DNA of 64,000 nt from Elusimicrobia bacterium HGW-Elusimicrobia-1 (GTDB lineage Bacteria; Elusimicrobiota; Endomicrobiia; PHAN01), in NCBI GenBank assembly GCA_002841695.1, contig PHAN01000003.1, positions 62,001 to 126,000 of the forward strand, given 5' to 3'. The notes beneath the pieces are model-generated. The model did no database searches. It saw nothing but the letters and a program-made list of their open reading frames with translations, and was not told where the DNA came from. Both the position numbers and the translations under genes were made by a program. Positions 1 to 8,016 of the stretch are shown piece by piece (the first letter of the stretch is position 1; every line of letters begins with the position of its first letter).

Positions 1-824
1 CCAAAATGCGCTGCGTGGTGCTCATCCCCGACGGAGCCATCGCTCTGGGCAAACTTTCGCAGGCGCTGGTTCACGGCGCGGAGGTCTTCGCCGTAAGCGG
101 TAACTTCGACGAAGCGCTCAACATAGTGCGGGAACTCTCGGAAAAATATCCGCTCACGCTGGTCAATTCCGTCAATCCTTACCGCATCGAGGGGCAGAAG
201 ACGGCCGCCTTCGAGATAATCGAGACGCTCGGCCGCGCGCCGGACTTTCACTTTATACCGGTGGGCAACGCCGGAAACATCACCGCTTACTGGAAGGGCT
301 ACAAAGAATACGCCGACGGGAAATTCTTCATAGCCGCCGCTTCTGCGCCCTATCCCCTATCCACTATCCACTATCCACTGCCTCATATGATGGGCTTTCA
401 GGCCGAAGGCGCCGCGCCCATCGTAAGGGGCGCGCCGGTAGCCAAACCTGAGACCGTCGCGACCGCCATAAGAATAGGAAACCCCGCCTCGTGGCGGCAG
501 GCCGTCGAGGCCAGAGACGAGTCGCTCGGCGCGATAGACATCGTGACCGACGACGAAATTCTGGCCGCCTACAAACTGCTGGCTCGGTCGGAAGGCGTGT
601 TTTGCGAACCCGCCTCCGCCGCATCCGTGGCCGGCCTGATCAAATACAAAAAAATCATTTCCGATTCCGGCGGCTCCGACGGCAAAGATTCCCCGGTCGC
701 CGTCTGCACCCTTACCGGCCATGGTCTTAAGGACCCCGACTGCGCCGTCAAGAATTCCTCCCGTCCAATGTCGGTTCCCTGCGACGCGGCGAAAATCGTT
801 TCTCTTTTGGGGATAAAATCATAG
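1..824 (+). CDS. thrC: Threonine synthase, C-terminal part (gene enters from upstream)
   Basis: PLP enzyme that converts O-phospho-L-homoserine to threonine. The frame is open at the left edge, so the N-terminal part with the PLP-binding lysine lies outside the window; residues are counted here from the ATG at 6. The phosphate-binding turn [18 protein letters not shown] (about 85-102) and [13 protein letters not shown] are family hallmarks. Between them, residues about 112-126 ([15 protein letters not shown]) are encoded by bases 339-383, which match one arm of the palindromic repeat seen at 10551, 13298 and 63950; relatives have only a short linker here. The enzyme is probably still functional because the frame stays open. 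An AT-rich DUF3800 gene begins 6 bases after the stop. Confidence 0.93.
   Translation, partial: KMRCVVLIPDGAIALGKLSQALVHGAEVFAVSGNFDEALNIVRELSEKYPLTLVNSVNPYRIEGQKTAAFEIIETLGRAPDFHFIPVGNAGNITAYWKGYKEYADGKFFIAAASAPYPLSTIHYPLPHMMGFQAEGAAPIVRGAPVAKPETVATAIRIGNPASWRQAVEARDESLGAIDIVTDDEILAAYKLLARSEGVFCEPASAASVAGLIKYKKIISDSGGSDGKDSPVAVCTLTGHGLKDPDCAVKNSSRPMSVPCDAAKIVSLLGIKS
339..380 (+). repeat. In-frame copy of the AGTGG/CCACT palindromic repeat inside thrC
   Basis: The stretch starts with GCTTCT and continues as a run of CTATCCA/CCACTAT units ending in CCACTG. It matches the right half of the palindrome at 13298-13380, which also runs from GCTTCT through CACTATCCACTA to CCACTG. It adds a whole number of codons and contains no stop. 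Confidence 0.75.
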
Positions 825-830
825 TTAATC

Positions 831-1499
831 GTGAATAACATGGGGGGACATCTTTATATTTTTCTCGATGAAGGCGGCAACCTTGATTTTTCCGCGCGGG
901 GCACTAAATATTTTGTTATGACCGCCATAGTCAAGACAAGACCTTTTGATGCTTACAAGGAACTCGCCGAAATAAAATATGACTTGATAGAATCCGGGCT
1001 GGATTTGGAGTATTTTCATGCCTCCGAAGACAGGCAGATAGTCAGAGATGTTGTATTCAGAGTGATTAAAAAGCACTTGGACGTGATTTTGGATAGTTTG
1101 GTAGTAGAAAAAAGAAAGGTCGATCCCGTATTGCGGGCGGAGGAAAGATTTTTCCCTGAAATGCTGGGTTATCTGTTAAAATATGTATTGGGTTGTTGCG
1201 AATTATCGGGATATGATGAGATTTTAATATTTACCGACGCCATTCCCTTAAAGAGAAAAAGGGAAGCCATAGAGAAAGCCATCAAAAAAGTGCTTAAAAG
1301 AGTTGTGCCGCCGTTTACCAAGTACAGAATTTTCCACCATGCCTCAAAGTCCAGTTATGATTTACAAATAGCGGACTATTGCAATTGGTCGATTTTTCGC
1401 AAATGGGAAAGCGGCGACGCAAGGTCTTACGATATTATATCTTCTGCGGTAAGAAGCGAATATGACATATTCCGTGCAGGCGGGCGTTATTACTACTAA
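831..1499 (+). CDS. DUF3800 family protein (copy A)
   Basis: A 222-residue protein of the DUF3800 family, whose function is unsettled. The N-terminus has IFLDEGGNLDF, a variant of the family motif DESGD; further conserved acidic positions are in ILIFTDA (about 130) and LQIADYCNWSIFRKWE near the C-terminus. This spacing of aspartates would suit an RNase H-like nuclease fold, which is inference. The start is GTG 831 or ATG 840; no clear Shine-Dalgarno sequence is seen. Base composition is clearly more AT-rich than thrC and the genes downstream, pointing to acquisition. It is a paralogue of 35949-36581, sharing the FRK(W/Y)E C-terminal block, and like that copy is followed by a convergent structured-RNA locus. 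Confidence 0.85.
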   Translation: MNNMGGHLYIFLDEGGNLDFSARGTKYFVMTAIVKTRPFDAYKELAEIKYDLIESGLDLEYFHASEDRQIVRDVVFRVIKKHLDVILDSLVVEKRKVDPVLRAEERFFPEMLGYLLKYVLGCCELSGYDEILIFTDAIPLKRKREAIEKAIKKVLKRVVPPFTKYRIFHHASKSSYDLQIADYCNWSIFRKWESGDARSYDIISSAVRSEYDIFRAGGRYYY

Positions 1500-1569
1500 A
1501 AATTAAGACCGCCCCGACTACCCTTGCGGGAGAGCCCCATGGGCTCTTGTCATCGGAGCGGTACCTTTT
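1498..1569 (-). ncRNA. Putative structured RNA A, convergent with DUF3800 gene A
   Basis: Read on the minus strand, this segment starts about 7 bases after a strong promoter. It folds into a 10-bp closing stem (ACCGCTCCGA, 1562-1553, with TCGGGGCGGT, 1517-1508, one G:U-type difference) that encloses a hairpin AGAGCCC/GGGCTCT (1547-1531) and a small hairpin CCC-GCAA-GGG with a GNRA loop (1530-1521). It ends in a U-rich tract (AATTTTTAG) that abuts the DUF3800 stop codon. No open frame is present. Structured RNA motifs next to DUF3800 genes have been described as a class from comparative genomics; membership of this one is not tested. Confidence 0.55.
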
Positions 1570-1575
1570 GACGAT

Positions 1576-1604
1576 AGTGTATAAAATTGGCAGAGGATTG
1601 TCAA
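1576..1604 (-). promoter_or_regulatory. Sigma70-type promoter for putative RNA A
   Basis: On the minus strand TTGACA (1604-1599) and TACACT (1581-1576) are separated by 17 bases. The expected start point, near 1569, falls just ahead of the RNA's closing stem. The -35 region, the -10 region and the CGTCAA just after the -10 are shared with the promoter at 36687-36716. Confidence 0.65.
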
Positions 1605-1619
1605 GTTGTGTATCAAAAA

Positions 1620-3185
1620 ATGAAACAGCGCGAAAACTGGGGCTCCAAGCTCGGCGTTATATTCGCCGTCGCCGGCTCGGCGGTCGGCCTGGGAAATTTC
1701 TTAAGATTTCCCGTGCAGGCGGCCCGCAACGGCGGCGGCGCTTTTATGATTCCATATTTTGCCGCGCTGATTTTTCTGGGCATCCCTCTTATGCTCATTG
1801 AATGGACGGCCGGACGTTTCGGCGGCGGATTCGGCCACGGCACGGCTCCCGGAATATTTCATTCGATGTGGCGCAAGAACCGCTTCATCAAATATTTCGG
1901 CGTCATAGGCATTTTCGGGCCCGTCATAATTTTCATCTATTATACTTATATCGAGTCGTGGCTTCTCGGATACGCTTTCTTTTCCCTCGTCGGGAAATAC
2001 ACTCCCGCGACCGCTTCTATGGAAACAATGAAAGAATTTCTGAGCGGCTATCAGGGCGCGCCCGGGAACCCTTATTTCGGCGGTCTGAGATGGGCGTATC
2101 TTTTTTTTGTGCTGACTTTTACGGCAAACATTGTCGTGGTTTATTACGGCATAAAAAATGGTATCGAAAAACTCGCCAAATGGGCTATGCCGATATTATT
2201 CGTGCTCGGCGCGATAATAACCGTCCGTGTTCTTACTCTGGGAGTCGTCGACCTTGCCCGACCGGAGCGCAATCCCGTAAACGGACTCGGGTTTCTCTGG
2301 AATCCGGATTTCTCGCAGCTTAAAAGCGCCAAGGTCTGGCTTGCCGCCGCAGGGCAGGTTTTCTTCACGCTTTCCGTCGGAATAGGCGTGATACTTACTT
2401 ACGCGAGTTATCTTAAAAAACGCCAGGACGTCGTGCTTTCGGGCATTACATCGGCGATGACAAACGAGTTCATAGAAGTGGTGCTCGGCGCCAGTATAGT
2501 GATACCCGCCGCCGTAACTTTTTTCGGAGTCGCCGGAGCGACCGAAATAGCGGGCAGCGGTTCGTTCAATTTGAGTTTCGTCACGATGCCTATGATTTTT
2601 ACGCGGATCCCGATGGGAGCGCTCTTTGCGTTTATGTGGTTCGCGCTTCTGTTCCTGGCGGGAATCACGTCGAGCGTTTCACTGGCCACGCCGGCCATAT
2701 CGTTTCTTGAGGACGAATTCGATATTTCAAAAAAAGACGCCGTAATGATTTTTGCCGCGGTTACTTTTGTATTGTGCCAGCCGGCGATTTTCCTTTTGGG
2801 ACAGGGCGTCGTCGACGAAATGGATTTCTGGGGAGGGACTTTTTGTCTTGTGCTGTTTGCCGCGATAGAGGCGGTGCTTTTTTCGTGGATATTCGGGATT
2901 GATAAGGCGTGGGATGAAATGCATCTGGGCGCCGACATCAGAGTGCCGGGGTTTTACCGCTTCATCATAAAATATATTACGCCGGTTCTTTTGCTGACGA
3001 TTCTGGGCGCGTGGTTTTATCAGGAAGGACTCGACGTGATACTTATGAAAAACGTCGCCGAAGCAAACCGCGCCACTGTGCTTTATACAAGGATAAACCT
3101 CGCTTCGATTTTCGTGATTCTGTGCGTTCTCGTCAGAACGGCGTGGCGCAGGCGGGAAAAAATGACAGCCGCGGGAAATATATGA
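1620..3185 (+). CDS. Sodium-dependent symporter of the NSS (SNF/SLC6) family
   Basis: A 521-residue multispanning inner-membrane protein of the neurotransmitter:sodium symporter family, which couples uptake of an amino acid or similar solute to sodium. The hallmark first helix with its unwound sodium site, AGSAVGLGNFLRFP (18-31, including the conserved Asn26), is present. About 11-12 hydrophobic segments follow, and TSSVSLATPAISFLED matches the family's helix 8 region. ATG 1620 is preferred over upstream TTG/GTG codons because it gives the usual MKQRENWGS N-terminus. The substrate cannot be read from sequence. It overlaps a MetS-like small subunit gene by ATGA, which implies a two-component transporter as in MetPS. 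Confidence 0.92.
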   Translation: MKQRENWGSKLGVIFAVAGSAVGLGNFLRFPVQAARNGGGAFMIPYFAALIFLGIPLMLIEWTAGRFGGGFGHGTAPGIFHSMWRKNRFIKYFGVIGIFGPVIIFIYYTYIESWLLGYAFFSLVGKYTPATASMETMKEFLSGYQGAPGNPYFGGLRWAYLFFVLTFTANIVVVYYGIKNGIEKLAKWAMPILFVLGAIITVRVLTLGVVDLARPERNPVNGLGFLWNPDFSQLKSAKVWLAAAGQVFFTLSVGIGVILTYASYLKKRQDVVLSGITSAMTNEFIEVVLGASIVIPAAVTFFGVAGATEIAGSGSFNLSFVTMPMIFTRIPMGALFAFMWFALLFLAGITSSVSLATPAISFLEDEFDISKKDAVMIFAAVTFVLCQPAIFLLGQGVVDEMDFWGGTFCLVLFAAIEAVLFSWIFGIDKAWDEMHLGADIRVPGFYRFIIKYITPVLLLTILGAWFYQEGLDVILMKNVAEANRATVLYTRINLASIFVILCVLVRTAWRRREKMTAAGNI

Positions 3186-3316
3186 AACCTTCGGGATGGG
3201 CGCTTTTAATTCTTTCGTGGAGCGTAATCATAGGGTCTCTGACGTTTTGTTTTTATAAAATCTTTTCTGCAAAATCCGACGACAAAGGGGAAGACGACAA
3301 TGGAAACCAAGAATGA
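3182..3316 (+). CDS. MetS-like small subunit of NSS transporter
   Basis: A 44-residue protein with one membrane helix (about residues 5-28, WALLILSWSVIIGSLTFCFY) and a charged tail (KSDDKGEDDNGNQE). Its start overlaps the symporter stop as ATGA. Small single-helix partners directly downstream of NSS genes are known, for example MetS of the methionine transporter MetPS, and the tryptophan plus glycine/serine helix resembles them. Function is inferred mainly from size, topology and position. The 3' end overlaps the next gene by 17 bases. Confidence 0.72.
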   Translation: MKPSGWALLILSWSVIIGSLTFCFYKIFSAKSDDKGEDDNGNQE

Positions 3317-3596
3317 AAAACAGATTCAGATAGAAATCGACGACGCCGTCGCGCAGGGCGCCTATTCGAATCTGGCGCTCATATCTCATTCGGAGAGCGA
3401 AGTGGTGCTGGATTTCGTTTTCGTGCAGCCGCAGGCCCCCAAAGCCCGCGTCCGCTCGCGCGTGATAACGTCGCCTTTGCACGCGAAACGCCTGCTCAAG
3501 GCCCTTGAGGAAAATCTTAAAAATTACGAATCGCGTTTCGGCGAAATAAAAATGCCGCAGCAGGATCAAAACAAGCAGGTCGGCTTCCTGAATTAA
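3300..3596 (+). CDS. DUF3467 family protein
   Basis: A 98-residue soluble protein. The central block (about 12-70: GAYSNLALISHSESEVVLDF, then the FVQP, RVITSP and HAKRLLKAL segments) is the DUF3467 signature, a small family of unknown function found in many bacteria and often translationally coupled to neighbours. No catalytic residues or membrane segments are seen. It overlaps the small transporter subunit by 17 bases and precedes cinA by 25 bases. Confidence 0.8.
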   Translation: METKNEKQIQIEIDDAVAQGAYSNLALISHSESEVVLDFVFVQPQAPKARVRSRVITSPLHAKRLLKALEENLKNYESRFGEIKMPQQDQNKQVGFLN

Positions 3597-3621
3597 AAAA
3601 AGGCCGGCATTTCCGCCGCGT

Positions 3622-4887
3622 ATGACAATGAGAATAGAAATTATTTCCGTCGGCACGGAGCTTTTGGAAGGGAAAGCCAATTCCGATTTGACCCGTCTCG
3701 GCGACGATATTTACAAATCCGGCCTCGACGTCGCAAAGGCCGTTGTCGTGGGAGATTCGCGCCCCGAGACGGAGAAAGCCGTTAAGGACGCCCTCGCGTC
3801 CGCCGATGTCGTAATAATTACAGGCGGCCTCGGCCCGACTTTCGACGATATTACCGTCTCGGCCGTCGCGGCCGCTCTGGGCAGGACTACGTATCTTGAC
3901 CCCGCCGTGCTCGAAAAAATAAAACAGCGTTTCGCCAAACGAAATCTCGAATATAATCCCGCGGCCAACGATTCGCAGGCGCGCATAATTTCAGGCGCTC
4001 GTCCCGTCGATAATCCGCACGGGACCGCTCCCGGGCAGATTATCGAAATAGCAGGCAAACCTCCCAAAATACTGGCGTTGCTGCCCGGTCCGCCAAGGGA
4101 GATGCGGGCAGTGTACGAGAATGGCATTGCGCCTATTTTAAGGGCGCGCGCCGCGACATTAAGAAAAAATCTTACCCTCAGAATATGCGGTTTGAGTGAA
4201 TCGGCGGTGGACGCGAAAATCCGCAGAATAGTCGAAGATGAAAGCGTGACGGACAAGGGTCTTCTTAAATTTACGATACTGTGCCATCAGGGTATTGTCG
4301 ATATAAAAATAACCGCCGCGGAATCCGACGAACTGCTGCTCGACGAAATGCTGCATAACGTCCGCGCCGAATTTTATAAGGCGCTGGGCGACAATATATT
4401 CGGAGAAAACACCGACACCCTCGAAAGCGTCGTCGGACGGCTGTTGATGAAAAATAAAATGACACTCGCCGTGGCCGAGTCCTGCACGGCCGGTCTCATC
4501 TCGGCCAGAATAACTAATATTCCCGGAAGTTCGTTTTACTTCCGCGAGGGCTTTGCGGTATATTCCAACGAGTCCAAGATAAAACGTCTGGGCGTTAATC
4601 CCGCTACGATAGAAAAGCACGGCTCGGTGTCGCGTGAAACGACAGCCGAACTGCTCGACGGATTAAAGAAAAACGCTTCGGCCCATTGCGGCATAGCCGT
4701 CACCGGTTACGCCGGGCCCGTCGGCGCCGGCGGCAAGGAAAGCGGTCTTGTTTACATCGGGGTTTTCACGCCGCTGGAGACCGCCGTCGCGGAATACAGA
4801 TTCTCCGGCAGCCGCGGCGATGTCAGGGAACGCGCCGTCATATCCTCCCTGGATATGCTCAGAAAGTTTCTTTTGAGGATAAAATAA
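3622..4887 (+). CDS. cinA: CinA-like protein (putative nicotinamide-nucleotide amidase)
   Basis: 421 residues, the usual two-domain length. The N-terminal MoCF-like domain starts IISVGTELLEG and contains GGLGPTFDDITVSAVAAALG and LLPGPPREM. The C-terminal CinA domain (about 275-421) carries AVAESCTAGLISARIT and AVTGYAGP, where most relatives have a GIAGP-type motif. Family members hydrolyse NMN to nicotinic acid mononucleotide in NAD recycling and some have ADP-ribose pyrophosphatase activity. Translation may start at 3622 or at a second ATG at 3628. The deacetylase gene follows 5 bases after the stop. Confidence 0.92.
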   Translation: MTMRIEIISVGTELLEGKANSDLTRLGDDIYKSGLDVAKAVVVGDSRPETEKAVKDALASADVVIITGGLGPTFDDITVSAVAAALGRTTYLDPAVLEKIKQRFAKRNLEYNPAANDSQARIISGARPVDNPHGTAPGQIIEIAGKPPKILALLPGPPREMRAVYENGIAPILRARAATLRKNLTLRICGLSESAVDAKIRRIVEDESVTDKGLLKFTILCHQGIVDIKITAAESDELLLDEMLHNVRAEFYKALGDNIFGENTDTLESVVGRLLMKNKMTLAVAESCTAGLISARITNIPGSSFYFREGFAVYSNESKIKRLGVNPATIEKHGSVSRETTAELLDGLKKNASAHCGIAVTGYAGPVGAGGKESGLVYIGVFTPLETAVAEYRFSGSRGDVRERAVISSLDMLRKFLLRIK

Positions 4888-4892
4888 CGCTT

Positions 4893-5618
4893 ATGCGTTT
4901 GATAATAAAAAAATATGAGGCGATACTTTTCGCCGCGACTCTGCTGGTAGCGGTTTTCGCCGCTTCCGGCGTGCGTCGGAGCGACATCGTAACGGGGCAG
5001 GCGCATGCCACACCCGCCATTCCTTCCGCCGGCACGGTTGCGTTGACTTTTGACGACGGCCCGCATCCCGTCTATACCGCGCAATTGGCGGCCAAACTTA
5101 AAAAATACGGCGTCCCCGCCACGTTTTATCTGGTGGGAAAACAAATAGAAAAGCATCCGTCGCTGACGGCTCTTCTTGCCGAAAACGGTTTTGAAATAGG
5201 CGGGCACACTTATTCGCACGACAATCTGACGCTGTTGGACGAAGCGCGGGTAATTTACGAACTTGAAAAGACCCGAATCCTCATAAGACGGCACGCATCC
5301 GTGGATTCCTACGGTTTTCGTCCCCCCGGCGGCCGCCACGACGAAAGAATAAGGCGCATCGCCGATGGTATGGGATACAGAATGGTTTTGTGGGACATCC
5401 TGCCGAAAGACCACGAAGACATATCGAGCCGCGACATTGCCCGCCGGGTTTTAGACGGCGTAAAGAGGAATCACGGAGGCATTGTTCTGCTTCATTCGGG
5501 GAAAGCGTCCACCCTTGAGGCGCTCGACGATATAATACCGGCGCTTCTTGCCGAAGGTTTCAAATTTTCCGCCGCCGGCGCCCTCTCGGAAACAAATGCC
5601 CAGAATACTGGCGATTGA
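4893..5618 (+). CDS. Polysaccharide deacetylase (NodB domain), membrane-anchored or secreted
   Basis: 241 residues with a hydrophobic N-terminal segment (about 9-25) acting as anchor or signal. The NodB homology domain has all motifs: TFDDGPH with the catalytic/metal aspartates, GHTYSHDNL with the metal histidines, RPPGG, a WDILPKDHED motif and IVLLHSG. It removes acyl groups from a polysaccharide such as peptidoglycan or another amino-sugar polymer in the envelope; the substrate is unknown. The frame is open much further upstream, but ATG 4893 is the first start after cinA and directly precedes the signal segment. It overlaps ruvX by 23 bases. Confidence 0.88.
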   Translation: MRLIIKKYEAILFAATLLVAVFAASGVRRSDIVTGQAHATPAIPSAGTVALTFDDGPHPVYTAQLAAKLKKYGVPATFYLVGKQIEKHPSLTALLAENGFEIGGHTYSHDNLTLLDEARVIYELEKTRILIRRHASVDSYGFRPPGGRHDERIRRIADGMGYRMVLWDILPKDHEDISSRDIARRVLDGVKRNHGGIVLLHSGKASTLEALDDIIPALLAEGFKFSAAGALSETNAQNTGD

Positions 5619-6033
5619 TTACGGTTCTAAAAATATGGGCATAGCCGTCTCCGATGCCCTGGGGATGACGGCGCAGCCGCTGGTCACTTACAAAAGAATT
5701 TCCTTCGAGCGCGACATTGAGTATGTGAGCCGCCTTGCGTCGGAGTATTCCGTAGAAAAAATCGTCATGGGACTGCCGGTGCATCTCGACGGCCGCGAGA
5801 GTGATTCCTCGCGCTCGGCTCGGGATTTCGGCGAGCGCCTGACGGCTTCCGCGGGGGCGGGCGTGGAATATTTCGACGAAAGAATGACGACCTCCGTCAT
5901 CGACAGAATGCTCATAGAGGAAGCCGACGTCTCCCGCGCCAAAAGAAAAAAAGTCAGGGATAAACTGGCCGCCGTTCTGATACTCCAAAACTATCTGGAT
6001 TCCAAAGCGATTACCGACGACAATACGTTATGA
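5596..6033 (+). CDS. ruvX: Putative pre-16S rRNA nuclease / Holliday junction resolvase-like RuvX (YqgF)
   Basis: 145 residues, normal for YqgF. RNase H-like fold with IDYGSKNMGIAVSD at the N-terminus (first catalytic Asp), a GLPVHLDGRES motif, and FDERMTTSVIDRML carrying the later acidic residues. The E. coli protein processes the 5' end of 16S rRNA. ATG 5596 is chosen because translation from it begins directly with the core strand. The gene lies inside the 3' end of the deacetylase frame and overlaps mltG by ATGA, so the three are probably co-transcribed. Confidence 0.9.
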   Translation: MPRILAIDYGSKNMGIAVSDALGMTAQPLVTYKRISFERDIEYVSRLASEYSVEKIVMGLPVHLDGRESDSSRSARDFGERLTASAGAGVEYFDERMTTSVIDRMLIEEADVSRAKRKKVRDKLAAVLILQNYLDSKAITDDNTL

Positions 6034-7052
6034 AGCGGAACCTCCCGCCCACCCGCGATTTCAAAATCTCTTTTTCGTTTCGCCTGCCGTCATCCGGCAG
6101 ATTCTCCGCGACTCTGACCGCGCTTGTTCTTGCCACCGCGTTATATTTTTTCTACGCCGCGGTGATTGCCAACGATCTGGAGACAAAAATACTGGTCGAT
6201 ATTCCGCGTGATTCGACAGCGGCGCGCGCCTCGCGCATTCTTGCGGACCGCGGCGCCGTGAAATCGCCGGGGATTTTCAGATATTGGCTCAAGCTGGCGC
6301 GCGCGGAGTCGCGCATAAAAGCGGGGGTTTATGAGATTGCGCCGCGCGAATCCGTTTTCGGCGTGGCGTCCAAAATCGTGAGGGGCGATAGTCACAGGAT
6401 ACGGCTTACAGTTCCCGAGGGTTACGAGGCGGCGCGAATAGCCGCGCTTGCGGAATCCTCCGGCCTCGGCGCCTCCGCGGAATTCCTTGCGTATGTCGCA
6501 AAAAATGGTCTGGAGGGGTATCTGTTCCCTGAAACTTATTTTTTTGATTACGGCTCGACCGCCGAGGCCGTTGCCCGACGGATGAAAGAGGAATTTGATC
6601 GCAGGATAACGCCGGATATGCTTGAGCGCGCCAAAGAGACGGGACTTGATTTGCGGCGACTGGTAATTCTGGCATCCATCATCGAGAAAGAAGCCACGAA
6701 AAACGATCGCCGTCTGGTATCCGCGGTGTTTCATAATCGTCTGAAAAGAAGGATGTATCTGGAAAGCTGCGCGACCGTGCTTTACGCTCTCGGAAAACAT
6801 AAAGATCGGCTGATTTACGCCGACCTCAGAGTAAAATCGCCGTATAATACCTACCTTAATTACGGTTTGCCGCCCGGACCGATATCGAATCCCGGCATGG
6901 AGTCCATTATGGCGGCGCTTTATCCCGACGACTCCGCCGCTCTGTTTTTTGTCGTCGACGAAACATCGGGGACGCATATTTTTTCCCGATACTACAAAGA
7001 TCATCTCGGTGTGCAGAAAAAACCCGCCGCACAAAAAACGACCTCCCGCTAA
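6030..7052 (+). CDS. mltG: Endolytic murein transglycosylase MltG (YceG family)
   Basis: 340 residues with one N-terminal membrane helix (about 28-46) and a periplasmic YceG domain. Family motifs are LEGYLFPETY, the catalytic IIEKEA, VFHNRL and YNTYLNYGLPPGPISNPG. The usual LQSDPTV region reads LESCATVLYALG here. MltG cuts nascent glycan strands and sets their length. It is the last gene of the cinA-deacetylase-ruvX-mltG run; the ruvX-mltG pairing is common in bacteria. Confidence 0.93.
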   Translation: MKRNLPPTRDFKISFSFRLPSSGRFSATLTALVLATALYFFYAAVIANDLETKILVDIPRDSTAARASRILADRGAVKSPGIFRYWLKLARAESRIKAGVYEIAPRESVFGVASKIVRGDSHRIRLTVPEGYEAARIAALAESSGLGASAEFLAYVAKNGLEGYLFPETYFFDYGSTAEAVARRMKEEFDRRITPDMLERAKETGLDLRRLVILASIIEKEATKNDRRLVSAVFHNRLKRRMYLESCATVLYALGKHKDRLIYADLRVKSPYNTYLNYGLPPGPISNPGMESIMAALYPDDSAALFFVVDETSGTHIFSRYYKDHLGVQKKPAAQKTTSR

Positions 7053-7079
7053 TGCCGGCAAAAACGATTATTGACGGAC

Positions 7080-7108
7080 TTGACATGCCGCAAAAAAAAT
7101 GTTACAAT
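7080..7108 (+). promoter_or_regulatory. Sigma70-type promoter for the outer-membrane protein gene
   Basis: TTGACA (7080-7085), a 17-base spacer and TACAAT (7103-7108) lie in the gap after mltG. A strong AAGGAGG ribosome-binding site (7173-7179) precedes the ATG at 7185. Confidence 0.75.
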
Positions 7109-7184
7109 TTCCATAAACGTAATATTTGGAATCATCCGCGACGGGTTGTGTCCGCGCGCGGAATATCAAATTAAGGAGGCATAG

Positions 7185-7928
7185 ATGAAAAAAAATATGA
7201 TTGTGGCGGCGGTTCTGACCGTTGCTCTTTCGACCGCTTCTTTCGCGGGCAGACCGTTTTTGACCGAGGACGCCCCTGTTTCGGATGTCGGAGTCGTCGG
7301 CGTGGAACTTGGCGCGGACTATAAAACGCCGATTTCGGAGGTTGACTCGAATTTTGTGTTCTACGGCGGGATACTTCCTTCTCTCGAACTTTATCTGGAG
7401 GTGCCTTATACCGGATTAGGAGGGGGCGCACCCGGGAAATTGGAAGTTTTTAACGTCGGGTCGAAATACAATCTATTCAAAGTCGGCGAGGAACAGATTC
7501 TCACGCTGGTGTTCAATATTGCCAATCTGCCGAAAAAGTGGTCGTCGCTTTCTTATGGCGCGGCTGCGGCGGCATCCAAGAATATCGGATTTCTTACCGT
7601 GCATTCAAACCTTGGATTCAGTTTTTTGTCGGGAGAAAATAATGATTATGTTTTTGATGGTTACATCTGGGGTGTTGCCGTCGAAAAGTCGTTATCCGAA
7701 ACTTTGACACTATGCGGAGAGGTTCACTCAGGGAGCACTCTTTTTGACAAGGCGTTCGACGATAATCACGTTACCGGCATGGGTGGCGTAAGATGGTCGC
7801 TTAATCAGAAACTTTGTCTGGATTTCTCGGTGCGGCTACCCCTTACCTCTGCCGCCGAGAATCGCGCCGAGGACGGCGCCCCGACGGAAAAAGCGCATTA
7901 TGTCGTCGGTCTCACTTATGAGTTCTAG
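7185..7928 (+). CDS. Secreted beta-barrel outer-membrane protein, putative
   Basis: 247 residues. A signal peptide (about 1-21, MKKNMIVAAVLTVALSTASF, with cleavage near AFAG) is followed by RPFLTEDA. That start resembles barrel proteins of the 'MetA-pathway of phenol degradation' family, which often begin with RPLxTxDA. The rest alternates polar and hydrophobic residues in beta-strand fashion and ends in phenylalanine (GLTYEF), a typical signal for insertion by BamA. The gene has its own promoter and a near-ideal Shine-Dalgarno sequence, suggesting good expression. The transported or bound substrate is unknown. Confidence 0.7.
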   Translation: MKKNMIVAAVLTVALSTASFAGRPFLTEDAPVSDVGVVGVELGADYKTPISEVDSNFVFYGGILPSLELYLEVPYTGLGGGAPGKLEVFNVGSKYNLFKVGEEQILTLVFNIANLPKKWSSLSYGAAAAASKNIGFLTVHSNLGFSFLSGENNDYVFDGYIWGVAVEKSLSETLTLCGEVHSGSTLFDKAFDDNHVTGMGGVRWSLNQKLCLDFSVRLPLTSAAENRAEDGAPTEKAHYVVGLTYEF

Positions 7929-8016
7929 AAAATCCGGCGCTGAAACCATTTATTTACGCCGGGGCGCTTGAAGATTTGATTTTCAAGGATTTTGAATATG
8001 GAGGTAAAATAATAAT

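Noticed and set aside
1567-1605. Box TTGACG...TATAAA...TTGTCAAG as a + strand promoter for the NSS transporter
   Set aside because: Only about 6 bases separate TTGACG from TATAAA on the + strand. On the minus strand the same box gives TTGACA and TACACT with the ideal 17-base spacing.
4686-4892. Longer deacetylase protein starting inside cinA
   Set aside because: The additional 69 residues are arginine-rich out-of-frame cinA sequence; ATG 4893 directly precedes a signal-like helix.
7929-8016. Cobalamin or nickel riboswitch before cbiM
   Set aside because: The gap is only 88 bases and I see neither a B12-box-like sequence nor extended conserved stems.
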